DNA of 64,000 nucleotides from Actinomycetes bacterium (GCA_029782025.1 JAKOVR010000213.1:87202-151201), one strand, 5' to 3'; shown: positions 20,904-30,562, numbered from the stretch's first letter. The notes: a model not told the origin generated them from the letters alone. Program-made: numbers and translations.

Positions 20904-22034
20904 ATGCGCGACTTCTCCGCCGACCTCGCCGACCTGCGCCGCCGCCTCGCCGAGGCCGAGGAGTACCTGCGCGTCGGCGAGCTGCGTCGGCTCCGGCCCC
21001 AGCTCGAGACCGAGGTGAGCCGGTCCGATCTCTGGGACGACCCCGACCGGGGCCGCAAGATCACCGCCGAGTTCAACTCGGTCAGCGCCGACATCGCCAC
21101 CTACGACGGGCTGGTGCGCGACATCGACGACGCCGAGACGCTCTACGAGCTCGCCCGCGAGGAGGGCGACGAGTCGCTCGAGCCGGAGGTCGGGGCGGCG
21201 ATCGAGGCCGTCGCCGCCCGCTTCGCCCAGCTGGAGCTGCGGTCGCTCTTCACCGGCGAGTGGGACGAGCGCGACGCCGTCTGCTCGGTCAACTCGGGCG
21301 AGGGTGGCACCGACAGCCAGGATTTCGCCGAGATGCTGCTGCGCATGTACCGGCGCTGGGCCGAGCGTCGCGGCTTCGACTTCGAGCTCGACGAGGTCAC
21401 CGCCGGCCAGGAGGCGGGCATCTCCTCGGCCACGTTCATCGTGAAGGGGCGCTACGCCTACGGCCTGCTCCGCAGCGAGAAGGGCACGCACCGGCTGGTG
21501 CGCATCTCACCGTTCAACGCCCAGGGGAAGCGCCAGACCGCCTTCGCCACCTTCACCGCCGTCCCCCTCATGGACGAGGCCGAGGTCGACATCGAGATCG
21601 ACGAGAAGAAGGACCTGCGCATCGACGTCTACCGCTCGTCCGGCGCGGGCGGGCAGCACGTCAACGTCACCGACTCGGCCGTGCGCATCACCCACCTGCC
21701 CACCGGCACGGTCGTGTCCTGCCAGAACGAGCGCAGCCAGCACCAGAACAAGGACCGGGCGATGCAGATCCTGAAGGCCAAGCTGGCCGACCTCGAACGC
21801 CAGAAGCGCGACGCCGAGCTCGAGGCCATCGCCGGCCCCAAGGCCCAGGCCGGGTTCGGGGGCCGGTTCCGGTCCTATGTCCTGCACCCGTACCAGATGG
21901 TGAAGGACGAGCGTTCGGGCAAGGAGATCGGCAACGTCGACGCCGTTCTCGACGGCGACCTCGACCCCCTGATGGAGGCCTTCCTGCGCTGGGAGCGCAG
22001 TGGTGCCGCCGCCGCCGGCCCCGCCGACGACTGA
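20904..22034 (+). CDS. prfB: Peptide chain release factor 2
   Basis: 376 residues. RF2 reads UGA and UAA stop codons and releases the peptide. The codon-recognition loop RISPF (SPF near 203-205) and the GGQ motif in SGAGGQHVN (near residue 250) are present. The internal programmed frameshift (CTT TGA C) found in many bacteria is absent: the frame is continuous, as usual for actinobacteria. The start ATG follows TACGGT (20889-20894) by nine bases with no Shine-Dalgarno. It precedes ftsE by 71 bases, the conserved actinobacterial prfB-ftsEX order. Confidence 0.96.
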   Translation: MRDFSADLADLRRRLAEAEEYLRVGELRRLRPQLETEVSRSDLWDDPDRGRKITAEFNSVSADIATYDGLVRDIDDAETLYELAREEGDESLEPEVGAAIEAVAARFAQLELRSLFTGEWDERDAVCSVNSGEGGTDSQDFAEMLLRMYRRWAERRGFDFELDEVTAGQEAGISSATFIVKGRYAYGLLRSEKGTHRLVRISPFNAQGKRQTAFATFTAVPLMDEAEVDIEIDEKKDLRIDVYRSSGAGGQHVNVTDSAVRITHLPTGTVVSCQNERSQHQNKDRAMQILKAKLADLERQKRDAELEAIAGPKAQAGFGGRFRSYVLHPYQMVKDERSGKEIGNVDAVLDGDLDPLMEAFLRWERSGAAAAGPADD

Positions 22035-22105
22035 CCGGCACCGGCCGGATTCGCCGCCGGGGGATACCCCCACCACGCCGCCACCGAAGGTAACGTAACC
22101 GTAAC

Positions 22106-22783
22106 ATGATCAAGCTCGAAGAGGTCACCAAGGTCTACAAGGGCGACGTCGTCGCCCTGCGCAACGCGTCGGTCGACATCAACAAGGGCGAGTTCGTCTA
22201 CCTGGTCGGGAAGTCGGGCTCGGGGAAGTCGACCTTCCTGCGCCTCCTCAACAAGGAGGAGCGCCCCACCCGCGGCCGGATCTTCGTGGCCGGCAAGGAC
22301 ATCGGCGAGCTGTCGAGCTGGAAGGTGCCGCTGCTGCGCCGCAACATCGGCTGCGTCTTCCAGGACTTCAAGCTCCTCCCCAACAAGACCGTGTCCGAGA
22401 ACGTGGCCTTCGCCCTCGAGGTGATCGGGCGGCCCCGGCAGGTGATCAAGGCCCAGGTGCCGGCCATCCTCGACCTCGTCGGCCTCGGCAACAAGGCCGA
22501 GAACTTCCCCGACGAGCTCTCCGGCGGCGAGCAGCAGCGCGTGTCGATCGCCCGGGCCTTCGTGAACCGGCCCCTGATCCTGCTGGCCGACGAGCCCACC
22601 GGCAACCTCGACCCGGCCACGTCGGTGGGCATCATGCGCCTCCTCGACCGCATCAACAAGACCGGCACCACCGTCGTGATGGCCACCCACGACCGCAACA
22701 TCGTCGACACCATGCGGCGCCGCGTCATCGAGCTCGACCACGGCGAGGTCATCCGCGACCAGGCCCGCGGCGTCTACGAGTAA
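22106..22783 (+). CDS. ftsE: Cell division ATP-binding protein FtsE
   Basis: 225 residues, a complete ABC ATPase: Walker [10 protein letters not shown] (35-43), signature LSGGEQQR (near 140), Walker [12 protein letters not shown] (near 160) and the switch histidine in MATHDRN. With FtsX it forms the membrane complex that activates peptidoglycan hydrolases at the septum. The first codons [17 protein letters not shown] are typical. Three GTAAC copies at 22090-22104 directly precede the ATG. ftsX follows after 9 bases. Confidence 0.96.
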   Translation: MIKLEEVTKVYKGDVVALRNASVDINKGEFVYLVGKSGSGKSTFLRLLNKEERPTRGRIFVAGKDIGELSSWKVPLLRRNIGCVFQDFKLLPNKTVSENVAFALEVIGRPRQVIKAQVPAILDLVGLGNKAENFPDELSGGEQQRVSIARAFVNRPLILLADEPTGNLDPATSVGIMRLLDRINKTGTTVVMATHDRNIVDTMRRRVIELDHGEVIRDQARGVYE

Positions 22784-22792
22784 GGATCCCCC

Positions 22793-23689
22793 ATGCCGAT
22801 CAAGGTCGACTACGTCGCCCGCGAGACCGTCACCAACCTCAAGCGCAACTTCACGATCACGCTGGCCTCGGTCCTCACCGTCTTCGTGTCGCTCTTCCTC
22901 GTGGGCTTCGCGCTCATGCTGCGCCAGGGCGTGGAGAAGGCCACCCAGCGGTGGCAGGGCGGCATCGAGTTCATCGTGTTCATGAACCCCAACGCCAGCC
23001 CCGACCAGCTCCAGGCCGTGCGCTCGAAGCTCGAGAACAGCCCCGACACCGAGAAGTTCACCTTCGTCGACCAGAACGCGGCCTACGACGAGTTCAAGGA
23101 GCTGTTCAAGGACCAGCCGGACCTCACCGAGAACGTCGGCCCGGACGTCCTCCCGCCCTCGTTCCGCGTCGTGCCCCGGGAGAAGGCCGCCGCCGCGGTG
23201 GAGGAGATGTCCACCCCCTTCAAGACGCAGCCCGGCGTGAAGGAGGTGGTGTCGGCCACCGAGACCACCAAGCTGGTCCAGGAGCTGTCCGACAAGGTCA
23301 CCAAGGGCATGGGCTTCGTCGCCATCGTGCTGCTCTCGGTGGCGGTGCTGCTCATCTTGAACACCATCCGGATGGCCATGTTCTCGCGCCGACGGGAGAT
23401 CGAGGTGATGAAGCTGGTGGGCGCCACCAACAGCTTCATCCGGGTCCCGTTCATGCTGGAGGGCCTGTTCCAGGGCGTGGTCGGCGCCGGGTTGGCCGTG
23501 ATCGCACTGGTAGTGTTCCTGCCGTTCTTCGAACGGTGGCTGCCGCCCGCCGACCAGTTCCCGCTGTTCAGCGGTTTCGTCCCCGGTGGCCCCGACATGT
23601 TGATCACGTATCTGCTCGTGGGCGGCATCGGCTGTCTCGTCGGCACCCTCGGCGCCGGCGTGGCGGTGAGCCGGTTCCTCGACGTCTGA
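22793..23689 (+). CDS. ftsX: Cell division protein FtsX
   Basis: 298 residues with the FtsX topology: one membrane segment near residues 22-44, a large extracellular domain (about 50-170) and three C-terminal segments from about 175. The loop RRREIEVMKLVGATNSFIR after the second segment is the conserved FtsX-type permease signature that contacts FtsE. It carries the extracellular lever that opens a coiled-coil hydrolase. The following gene encodes exactly such a coiled-coil peptidase. TAAGGAT before the ATG includes the ribosome binding site. Confidence 0.95.
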   Translation: MPIKVDYVARETVTNLKRNFTITLASVLTVFVSLFLVGFALMLRQGVEKATQRWQGGIEFIVFMNPNASPDQLQAVRSKLENSPDTEKFTFVDQNAAYDEFKELFKDQPDLTENVGPDVLPPSFRVVPREKAAAAVEEMSTPFKTQPGVKEVVSATETTKLVQELSDKVTKGMGFVAIVLLSVAVLLILNTIRMAMFSRRREIEVMKLVGATNSFIRVPFMLEGLFQGVVGAGLAVIALVVFLPFFERWLPPADQFPLFSGFVPGGPDMLITYLLVGGIGCLVGTLGAGVAVSRFLDV

Positions 23690-23720
23690 GGCCGCCACGA
23701 CCCGGAGGAAGCACCGCACG

Positions 23721-25160
23721 ATGTACAGGGGAGGCCAACGCAGCACCGGGCGCCGGTCCCTCGTCGCGCTGGCAGCCGCCGGCGCGCTGGTGAGCACAGC
23801 GGGCACCGCCGCGGCCCAGGACCCGACCACCACGGCCGCGCCGACCACCACCGCGGCGCCGACCACCACCGCGGCCCCCACCACCACCGCGGCCCCCACC
23901 TCCTCCTCCACCACCACGTCGTCGACGGACCCGTCCTCCACGTCGAGCTCGTCCTCGTCGTCGAGCACGTCCTCCACCCGGTCGTCCACCACCACCTCCA
24001 CCGAGCCCACCACCTCCACCAGCGAGGGCGAGCTCACCGACCAGGAGAAGGAGAACCTCAAGAACTCCGACCTGCTGGAGGACGACGAGCTCAAGCTCCT
24101 CGACCGCTACCTGGCCGCGCAGCAGCGCCTGACCCAGACCAAGATCGAGCTGGCCCGGGTCAACAACGAGCTGCTCAACACCCAGCAGGAGCTGTTCGCG
24201 TCGATCGACAAGGTGCGCGACACCTTCCACCAGCTGGCCGAGACCGAGTCCCGGCTGGAGGCGGCCGAAGCCAAGCTCGAGTCGGCCCAGGTGCGCCTGC
24301 GCAACGCCGCGGTCGGCACCTACGTGTCGGGGGGCCGGGGCAACGCCGCGGTCGCCGCCCTGCTCGAGAGCCACACCGTCGATGACCTCACCAAGGGTCG
24401 GGTCTACGCCGGGTCGGTGGTCGAGGACGAGCAGGGCCAGATCGACCGCTACCGGGAGCTGCGCGACGAGATCTCGATGCTCAAGACCCGGGCCGACTCC
24501 CAGCGGTCCGCCGCCATCGCCGCCCGTGACGCCCGGGTCTCGCGGGAGGACGAGGTCGAGCGCCAGCGGGAGGTCCAGGTGGCCGCCCAGCAGACCGCGG
24601 AGGAGGCTCTCACCCAGGAGCGCGACGTCCTCGTCGAGGTGGCGCTGAAGAAGCCCGGCGCCTTTGCCGCCTTCCAGGAGCGCCAGCGCCACTCCGACTC
24701 GGTGTCGGGGATCCTCAACAAGGCCCAGGCGGGCGAGGATCCGGCCCCCGACCCGGTCTCGCTGATCGGCTACTTCAAGCACCCGCTCCCGGCGGCCCGC
24801 CTCAGCCAGGGCTACGGCCGGCGGGTCCACCCCTTGTTCGGCTACATCGAAGGCCACCCCGGCATCGATCTCGCCATCCAGTCGGGCACGCCCATCGTGG
24901 CCCCCGAGAACGGCGTTGTGGTGATGGCCGAGTGGTACGACGGCTACGGCAACTGCACCATCATCGACCACGGCAGCCACGTCGGCACCCTCTACGGACA
25001 CCAGACCAGCTTCGCCGTCCACGAGGGCGACTTCGTGGTGCGGGGCCAGATCATCGGGTTCGTCGGGTCCACCGGCTACTCCACCGGCCCGCACCTGCAC
25101 TGGGAGGTGCGCCTCAACGGCGCCACGACCGACCCGTTGCCCACGATCGGCGAGCGGTGA
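23721..25160 (+). CDS. Secreted coiled-coil M23 peptidase (FtsEX partner, EnvC/PcsB-like)
   Basis: 479 residues. Residues 1-34 form a signal peptide ending AAAQD; about 35-105 is a Thr/Ser/Pro-rich linker with repeated TTTAAP units; about 110-330 is charged helix with heptads (RYLAAQQRLTQTKIELARVN), a long coiled coil; about 350-479 is a LytM/M23 domain. Metal residues are seen in HPGIDLA (His/Asp) and GPHLHWE (HxH). The domain order matches hydrolases regulated by FtsEX in other bacteria, and the gene follows ftsX by 31 bases, so it is very likely the hydrolase that FtsX activates in division. Confidence 0.88.
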   Translation: MYRGGQRSTGRRSLVALAAAGALVSTAGTAAAQDPTTTAAPTTTAAPTTTAAPTTTAAPTSSSTTTSSTDPSSTSSSSSSSSTSSTRSSTTTSTEPTTSTSEGELTDQEKENLKNSDLLEDDELKLLDRYLAAQQRLTQTKIELARVNNELLNTQQELFASIDKVRDTFHQLAETESRLEAAEAKLESAQVRLRNAAVGTYVSGGRGNAAVAALLESHTVDDLTKGRVYAGSVVEDEQGQIDRYRELRDEISMLKTRADSQRSAAIAARDARVSREDEVERQREVQVAAQQTAEEALTQERDVLVEVALKKPGAFAAFQERQRHSDSVSGILNKAQAGEDPAPDPVSLIGYFKHPLPAARLSQGYGRRVHPLFGYIEGHPGIDLAIQSGTPIVAPENGVVVMAEWYDGYGNCTIIDHGSHVGTLYGHQTSFAVHEGDFVVRGQIIGFVGSTGYSTGPHLHWEVRLNGATTDPLPTIGER

Positions 25161-26083
25161 CCGATCCGGCCCCGACCTTCACCCAGGTGCGCTACGAGGT
25201 CGACGGGCCGGTCGCCACGATCACGCTGCACCGCCCCGAGAAGCTCAACGCCTTCACCGTCACCATGCAGCGTGAGCTCAACGCCGCCTTCGACCTCGTC
25301 GACGCCGACGACGCCGTGCGGGCGGTGATCGTCACCGGGGCGGGGCGGGCCTTCTGTGCGGGGGCCGATCTCTCCGGCGGGCAGGACACCTTCGACGCCG
25401 AGTCCGATCTGGCCCGCGGCGCCGCGGCCCGGGCCGGGGCGGCGGCCGACGCCGGCGCCGGTGGGGCCGAGAAGCCGGCCTACCCGCGCGACTTCGGGGG
25501 CCGGCTCGCGCTGCGGATCTTCGAGTGCACCAAGCCCGTGATCGCCGCCATCAACGGGCCGGCGGTGGGGATCGGCGCCACGATGACGCTCCCGATGGAC
25601 GTGCGCCTCGCCTCCGAGAGCGCCAAGTTCGGCTTCGTGTTCGCGGCCCGTGGGATCGTGCCGGAGGCGGCGTCGAGCTGGTTCCTCCCCCGGGTGGTGG
25701 GAATCAGCCAGGCGCTCGAGTGGTGCTACTCGGCCCGCGTCTTCCCGGCCGCCGAAGCGCTCGCCGGCGGTCTGGTCCGGCGCCTCCTCCCCGACGACGA
25801 GCTCCTCCCGGCGGCGCGGGCGATGGCCGAGGAGATCGCGGCCAACGCCGCCCCGGTGTCGGTAGCCCTCATCCGCCAGATGATGTGGCGCATGCTCGGT
25901 GCCTCCCACCCGATGGAGGCGCACCGCATCGACAGCCGCGGCGTGTACTCCACCGGCCGGTCGCCCGACGCCCGCGAGGGCGTGCTGGCCTTCATGGAGA
26001 AGCGGCCGGCGGCCTGGACCATGCGACCGTCGGTCGACATGCCCGAGTGGTACCCGTGGTGGACCGACCCGACCTACTCCTGA
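25157..26083 (+). CDS. Enoyl-CoA hydratase/isomerase family protein
   Basis: 308 residues from GTG 25157, overlapping the M23 stop by GTGA. Crotonase landmarks: HRPEKLNAF, AGRAFCAGADLSG (oxyanion hole), NGPAVGIGATMTLPMD (second oxyanion glycine) and GIVPEAASSWFLPRVVG. An alanine/glycine-rich insert follows the first motif (residues 90-112). It acts on CoA thioesters, probably in fatty acid or sterol breakdown; the exact substrate is not evident. Only 4 bases separate it from the convergent carbonic anhydrase gene. Confidence 0.92.
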   Translation: MTDPAPTFTQVRYEVDGPVATITLHRPEKLNAFTVTMQRELNAAFDLVDADDAVRAVIVTGAGRAFCAGADLSGGQDTFDAESDLARGAAARAGAAADAGAGGAEKPAYPRDFGGRLALRIFECTKPVIAAINGPAVGIGATMTLPMDVRLASESAKFGFVFAARGIVPEAASSWFLPRVVGISQALEWCYSARVFPAAEALAGGLVRRLLPDDELLPAARAMAEEIAANAAPVSVALIRQMMWRMLGASHPMEAHRIDSRGVYSTGRSPDAREGVLAFMEKRPAAWTMRPSVDMPEWYPWWTDPTYS

Positions 26084-26087
26084 CCGC

Positions 26088-26600
26088 TCAGGTGCGGGCC
26101 ACCTCGACCACCTTGATGCCGGTGATCCGCCCGGTGGCCACGTCGTAGACGAACCCGCCCACGGGCACGCCCTCGGGGAGGTACGGGCAGGCGGCGATGC
26201 GGTCGAGGTCCTCGAGGAGGGCCGATTCGGGGTCGGCGTAGAGGTGGAAGTCGATGCCGGCGGGATCGGTGCCGGAGACGTCCTGCACGCTGTCGCGCAC
26301 GTCCTCGAAGGTGGTGTTGACGCCACAGTAGGTGTGGTGCACCACGGCGATGCGCCGCACGCCGAGCTTGTTGGTGGACAGGATCAGCGACCGGAGGGCG
26401 TCGTCGGTGGCGCGGGCGCCGGCGTTGCGCACCACGTGGGCGGCCCCGGGATCGAGCCCGAACACCGATCCGGTGTCGATGCGGCAGTCCATGCAGGTCA
26501 GCACGGCCAGGCCCTGGGTGGGGGAGGGCTGGAGATCGGCGGCGTCGAAGGTGGCGGCGTACCGGGTGTTGGAGGTGACGAGGTCGGCGAAGCGGTGCAT
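26088..26600 (-). CDS. Beta-class carbonic anhydrase
   Basis: 170 residues. Zinc and dyad residues match the short mycobacterial Rv1284-type enzymes with a shift of one: Cys36, Asp38 and Arg40 in CMDCRID, then His89 and Cys92 in HHTYCG. It converts carbon dioxide and bicarbonate in the cytoplasm. The position after zinc histidine is Thr-Tyr rather than the common Thr-Asp. The gene is divergent from the Rieske gene with only 26 bases between starts. Confidence 0.92.
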   Translation of the reverse strand: MHRFADLVTSNTRYAATFDAADLQPSPTQGLAVLTCMDCRIDTGSVFGLDPGAAHVVRNAGARATDDALRSLILSTNKLGVRRIAVVHHTYCGVNTTFEDVRDSVQDVSGTDPAGIDFHLYADPESALLEDLDRIAACPYLPEGVPVGGFVYDVATGRITGIKVVEVART

Positions 26601-26626
26601 CTGGTCAAGAGACCTACCATGCCGCC

Positions 26627-26992
26627 GTGCCCTGGGTCGAACTGTTGCCGTCCGACGCGGTCGGGCCCGGCGAGGTCCGCCGGGTCGAGACGTCCGCGAC
26701 GGACGCCGTGGGGCTCGATCTCGTGGTGTGGCGCACCGGGGACGGACGGCCGGTCGTGTGCGACGCCCGGTGCCCCCACACCTGGACCCACCTGGGCTTC
26801 GAGGGCGTCGTCGACCGCGACGAGCTGGTCTGCACCGCCCACTTCTGGCGCTTCGATGCCCAGGGCGTCGGGTCCAAGGTCAACGTGCTCGGTCGGCGCG
26901 ACCCCAAGGGCGACATCCGCACGTACCCGGTGCGGGAGGAGGCGGGCACGGTGGTCGTGGACCTGCCGGCCCCCACCGCCGTCGATCCCTGA
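26627..26992 (+). CDS. Rieske [2Fe-2S] domain protein
   Basis: 121 residues from GTG 26627; TACCAT (26615-26620) lies six bases upstream, a leaderless arrangement, and the nearby ATG 26619 is out of frame. Cluster ligands are Cys49-x-His51 in CPHTWTHLG and Cys69-x2-His72 in CTAHFWRFD. The protein is a free ferredoxin-like Rieske domain with no oxygenase domain, so it would act as an electron carrier or sensor. No oxygenase is adjacent; the P450 gene lies 20 kb away. Confidence 0.88.
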   Translation: MPWVELLPSDAVGPGEVRRVETSATDAVGLDLVVWRTGDGRPVVCDARCPHTWTHLGFEGVVDRDELVCTAHFWRFDAQGVGSKVNVLGRRDPKGDIRTYPVREEAGTVVVDLPAPTAVDP

Positions 26993-27066
26993 GAGGATCC
27001 ACCGATCGGGGCCCGCGGCGTGGCACCGTCTACCGACGTGAGCCGTCCCTCCCTCCGGCCGGTCTC

Positions 27067-28269
27067 GTGACCGCGCCCCTCCCGCCGACTCCCGGCCTCC
27101 ACCAGCCGCTCGACGAGCGCGACCGGATGCCTCGCTGGGTGCCGCGCGCCATCCTCCTCACCGCCGTCGCCGTGCTCGGCATCGGGGTGGTCACGTGGCT
27201 CTTCGAGCGGGTCTCGAGCCTCTTCGTGATGGTGCTGGTGTCGCTCTTCCTGTCCTTCGCCCTCGAGCCCGCGGTCAACCGTCTGCACGACCGGGGCATG
27301 AAGCGGGGCCTGGCCACCGCGCTGGTCTTCCTCGGGCTCACCGTGTTCCTGGTGGTGTTCGGGGTCGTCGTCGGCAAGCTCACCGTCGACCAGGTGACCT
27401 CCATGATCGACAAGGCGCCGGAGTACCTCGAGGACCTCCAGGGCTACGCCAAGCGCGACCTGCACTGGGACATCTCGGTCGAGCAGCTGCAGGACCAGCT
27501 CACCAACGAGAACGGCCCGGTGCGCCAGTTCGCCACCGGGCTCGCCAGCAACGCCTTCTCCGTCGGTGTCAACGCCCTCGGTGGCCTGTTCCAGGGCTTC
27601 ACCGTGCTGATGTTCACCTTCTACCTCGTGGCCGAAGGCCCCAAGGCCCGCCGGGCCGTGTGCTCGCGTCTGTCGCCGGCCCGCCAGCAGCGCGTGCTCA
27701 CCACGTGGGAGATCGCCATCGACAAGACCGGCGGCTACCTCGCCTCCCGGGCGGTGCTGGGCGTCATCTCGGCCAGCTGCGCCTCGGTGGTGTTCAGCCT
27801 CCTGGGGGTCGACTCCCCGGTGGCCATCGCCCTGCTCTTCGCCGTGGTGGCCCAGATCATCCCCGTGATCGGCACCTACATCGGTGGTGCGCTGGCCGTG
27901 CTCGTCGCCCTCACCGCCCGGCCGTCGCTGGCCGTCTACGTGATCATCTACATCCTCGTGTACCAGCAGATCGAGAGCTACCTCGTCGCTCCCCGCGTCA
28001 CCAGCCGCACCATGTCGCTCCACCCGGCGATCGCCCTCGGCTCGGTGATCGCCGGCGCCGCCGTGCTCGGCGTGATCGGCACCATCCTCGCCCTGCCCGC
28101 CGCGGCTGTGGTCCAGGCCCTGATCTCGACCTACACCCAGACCTACGAGGTCATCGACTCGGACATGACCAAGGAGGAGCGGCTGCCCGATCCGACCGGC
28201 GCCAATCACCCGACGAGGCGGCGCACGGATCGGGTGGTTGACAGCGGAACCGGAGATCCGGCGCCCTAG
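27067..28269 (+). CDS. AI-2E family transporter (PerM-like membrane protein)
   Basis: 400 residues from GTG 27067 (an in-frame ATG at 27127 is possible). About eight membrane segments: two near residues 25-75, one near 85-115, then a soluble helical domain (SMIDKAPEYLEDLQGYAK) and the cluster from about 185. VAQIIPVIGTYIGGALAVLVAL and YQQIESYLVAPRV are the family signatures. The family includes autoinducer exporters and sodium antiporters, so the cargo is unknown. It is followed by the Bax-inhibitor-like gene on the same strand. Confidence 0.88.
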   Translation: MTAPLPPTPGLHQPLDERDRMPRWVPRAILLTAVAVLGIGVVTWLFERVSSLFVMVLVSLFLSFALEPAVNRLHDRGMKRGLATALVFLGLTVFLVVFGVVVGKLTVDQVTSMIDKAPEYLEDLQGYAKRDLHWDISVEQLQDQLTNENGPVRQFATGLASNAFSVGVNALGGLFQGFTVLMFTFYLVAEGPKARRAVCSRLSPARQQRVLTTWEIAIDKTGGYLASRAVLGVISASCASVVFSLLGVDSPVAIALLFAVVAQIIPVIGTYIGGALAVLVALTARPSLAVYVIIYILVYQQIESYLVAPRVTSRTMSLHPAIALGSVIAGAAVLGVIGTILALPAAAVVQALISTYTQTYEVIDSDMTKEERLPDPTGANHPTRRRTDRVVDSGTGDPAP

Positions 28270-28313
28270 AATCGGGGCGGCCGATCGCCGGCCCGCACCC
28301 CCGGAGGGACCAG

Positions 28314-29162
28314 ATGTCAGGCAGCCCTGTACTCAAGGAGCAGACCTTCCAGCGGGAGATCTCCGCGGCGCGCCAGCACTGGGGCGCGGCGCCGCCCGGT
28401 GCGTTCGGCGGGGCACCCCGGGGGGCACAGGCCCCCTCGCTGCCCGGCCGCGCCACTGGCTACAGCACGATGACCATCGGCGGCACGGCCACGGCCACCG
28501 GGGTGCTCATCCTGCTCGTCTCGATCTCCGCCGCCGTCGGCTACAGCCAGGTCGTGCAGCCCGAGCTCGACCGGTTCGGCCGGGTGGTCGGCGGCCTCAA
28601 CGTGCCGCCGTGGGTCATCATCGCCGGCCTGGTCGGGTTCGTGTTCGGCCTCGTGTCCAGCTTCGTCCCCAAGGCGGCCCGGTTCACCGCCCCGCTCTAC
28701 GCCCTCGGCTACGGCCTGCTCGTCGGGGCCATCTCGGCCCTCTACAACGTCCAGACCCAGGGCGTGGTCCTGCAGGCGGTTATGGCCACCATGGCCGTCA
28801 CCGCGGTGATGTGGTTCCTCTTCGTGAGCCGGATCATCAAGGTCACCCAGCGGCTGCGCACCATCGTCATGGCCGCCACCCTCGGGATCTTCCTGATGTA
28901 CGCCGTGGCCGCCATCGCCAGCCTCTTCGGCGCCGACCTCTACTTCTTCCGCCACCCCACCGCGCTCGGGATCGGCGTGAGCGTCCTGATCGTCGGCGTG
29001 GCCGCGTTCAACCTGCTCCTCGACTTCGACTTCGTGGAGAAGGCCGTGGCCATGGGCTCCCCCAAGTACATGGAGTGGTACGCCGGGTTCGGCATCACGG
29101 TCACCCTCGTGTGGCTGTACCTCGAGCTCCTCCGCCTGCTCAGCATGCTCAACCGCCGGTGA
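28314..29162 (+). CDS. Bax inhibitor-1/YccA-like membrane protein
   Basis: 282 residues. A disordered Gly/Ala/Pro-rich N-terminus to about residue 55 is followed by seven membrane segments and the conserved end MEWYAGFGITVTLVWLYLELLRLL. This is the actinobacterial branch of the BI-1/YccA family, a pH-sensitive calcium leak or FtsH-interacting family. Unlike most genes here it has a leader: TAGAAT at 28267-28272 and a ribosome site GGAGGG before ATG. Its last codon overlaps the phosphoesterase start. Confidence 0.9.
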   Translation: MSGSPVLKEQTFQREISAARQHWGAAPPGAFGGAPRGAQAPSLPGRATGYSTMTIGGTATATGVLILLVSISAAVGYSQVVQPELDRFGRVVGGLNVPPWVIIAGLVGFVFGLVSSFVPKAARFTAPLYALGYGLLVGAISALYNVQTQGVVLQAVMATMAVTAVMWFLFVSRIIKVTQRLRTIVMAATLGIFLMYAVAAIASLFGADLYFFRHPTALGIGVSVLIVGVAAFNLLLDFDFVEKAVAMGSPKYMEWYAGFGITVTLVWLYLELLRLLSMLNRR

Positions 29163-30562
29163 CGGCGAGCCAGCGCGTGCTGGCCCTCGCCGATCGGGTC
29201 GACGATCGTCTGGCGGCGCGGCGGGGCGACCCCCCGGGGTGGGACCGGGCCACCGGGCCGGGGCCCGTGGCCTCGGCGTGGGCGGTGCTGAAGGCCGCTG
29301 CCCTGCTGGCGGCCACGCCGGCGTTGGTCCCGCTCGTGGGCACAGTGGCCGCCCGCAACACCGCCCGCACCCGCCGGCTGTCGGCCGGTTACGCCGCCAT
29401 CGTCGACGACGTGCTGGCCGGCCGCCCGGCGCCGCCCGGATGGGACCGGGTCGTGCGCCTCCCGGCCAGCGGCCGCTACTTCATCGCCTCCGACCTGCAC
29501 CGCTACGTGCGGGGCTCGTTCGACTGGCCCGGCGGGCAGGACACCAAGGCTCTCTACCTCGCCGCCCTCGGCCACTACGCCGACACCGGGCACACCCTGG
29601 TGGAGGCCGGCGACGTCGAGGACTTCTGGCTCGTCGGCGGCTCCACCTACGCCGCCGCCTACGACGCCCTGCGCACCCTCGCCTTCGCCCGGGGTCGGCG
29701 CGGTCGGGCACTGCTGGCCGAGGTGCACGCCGAGCACCTGCGCCGGGTCGTGGCCAACAACGGGGCGATCTACGACCTGATCCAGGACCGCTACCACGCC
29801 GAGGGGCGGTACGTCCGGCTGATCGGCAACCACGACGACGCCTTCGCCGACCCGGAGGTGGCCGCCGCCCTCCGGGCCGTGCACCCGGGGCTCGAGGTAG
29901 CCGACTTCGTCGCCTTCGACGGTCCCGACGGCGGGGTGGGCGTGCTCACCCACGGCCACCACACCGACAGCTGGAACGGGCCGGGCTGGAGCGGCCTCGG
30001 CCGGTTCGGCACCTCCGTAGCCTCCACCATCGCCGATCTGCCCGTGGTCGGCACCGAGCTCGGCGTGCCCGCCCCCGGCGCCACCGACACCTTCCTCGGG
30101 GGCCGGCACGAGAGCGTGCTCACGCCGGTGAACCGGTGGTTCGGGGCCAACCGGGAGCTCTACAGCGTGGACGAGGTGCTGCTGTTCGACGCCTTCCGCC
30201 GCCAGTGGGGGAGCGGCACCGCCGGGGGCGACCTCGACGGCGGGCCGTTCCTGCTGCTCGGGCACACCCACCTGCCGCTGTCGTGGCCGGTGGCGCCGGG
30301 CTCGACCGACGGGTGGCGCAACTATCTCAACCTCGGCAGCGGCATCCACGACGGGCTGGTCACCGGGGTGGAGTGGGACGGCACCGACGACCCCGCCCGG
30401 CCCGTCGTCCGGCTCGTCGCCTGGCACTGGGCCGACCGGGCCGGGGATGATGGCACGACCCCCGCCGCGGCGGTGGTGGCCTCCCACGGCGGGCGCGACG
30501 TCGCCCGGCGGGTCACCTCCCGCACACCGCCGGCCCGCACCCTCGACCTCGAGCCCCGATGA
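29159..30562 (+). CDS. Calcineurin-like metallophosphoesterase
   Basis: 467 residues from GTG 29159 (GTGA overlap with the previous gene). A hydrophobic region near residues 40-65 may anchor it. The two-metal site is seen in order: SDLH, EAGDVEDF, GNHDD, THGHHTD and LGHTHLP. The fold is that of the large metallophosphoesterase class; a diphosphonucleotide or lipid phosphate could be the substrate. The adjoining HAD gene overlaps its stop, so the two probably work together. Confidence 0.87.
   Translation: MTASQRVLALADRVDDRLAARRGDPPGWDRATGPGPVASAWAVLKAAALLAATPALVPLVGTVAARNTARTRRLSAGYAAIVDDVLAGRPAPPGWDRVVRLPASGRYFIASDLHRYVRGSFDWPGGQDTKALYLAALGHYADTGHTLVEAGDVEDFWLVGGSTYAAAYDALRTLAFARGRRGRALLAEVHAEHLRRVVANNGAIYDLIQDRYHAEGRYVRLIGNHDDAFADPEVAAALRAVHPGLEVADFVAFDGPDGGVGVLTHGHHTDSWNGPGWSGLGRFGTSVASTIADLPVVGTELGVPAPGATDTFLGGRHESVLTPVNRWFGANRELYSVDEVLLFDAFRRQWGSGTAGGDLDGGPFLLLGHTHLPLSWPVAPGSTDGWRNYLNLGSGIHDGLVTGVEWDGTDDPARPVVRLVAWHWADRAGDDGTTPAAAVVASHGGRDVARRVTSRTPPARTLDLEPR

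Noticed and set aside
20904..21000. RF2 programmed frameshift site
   Set aside because: I looked for CTTTGAC near codon 25 and found none; the frame is continuous from ATG to the GGQ region and beyond.
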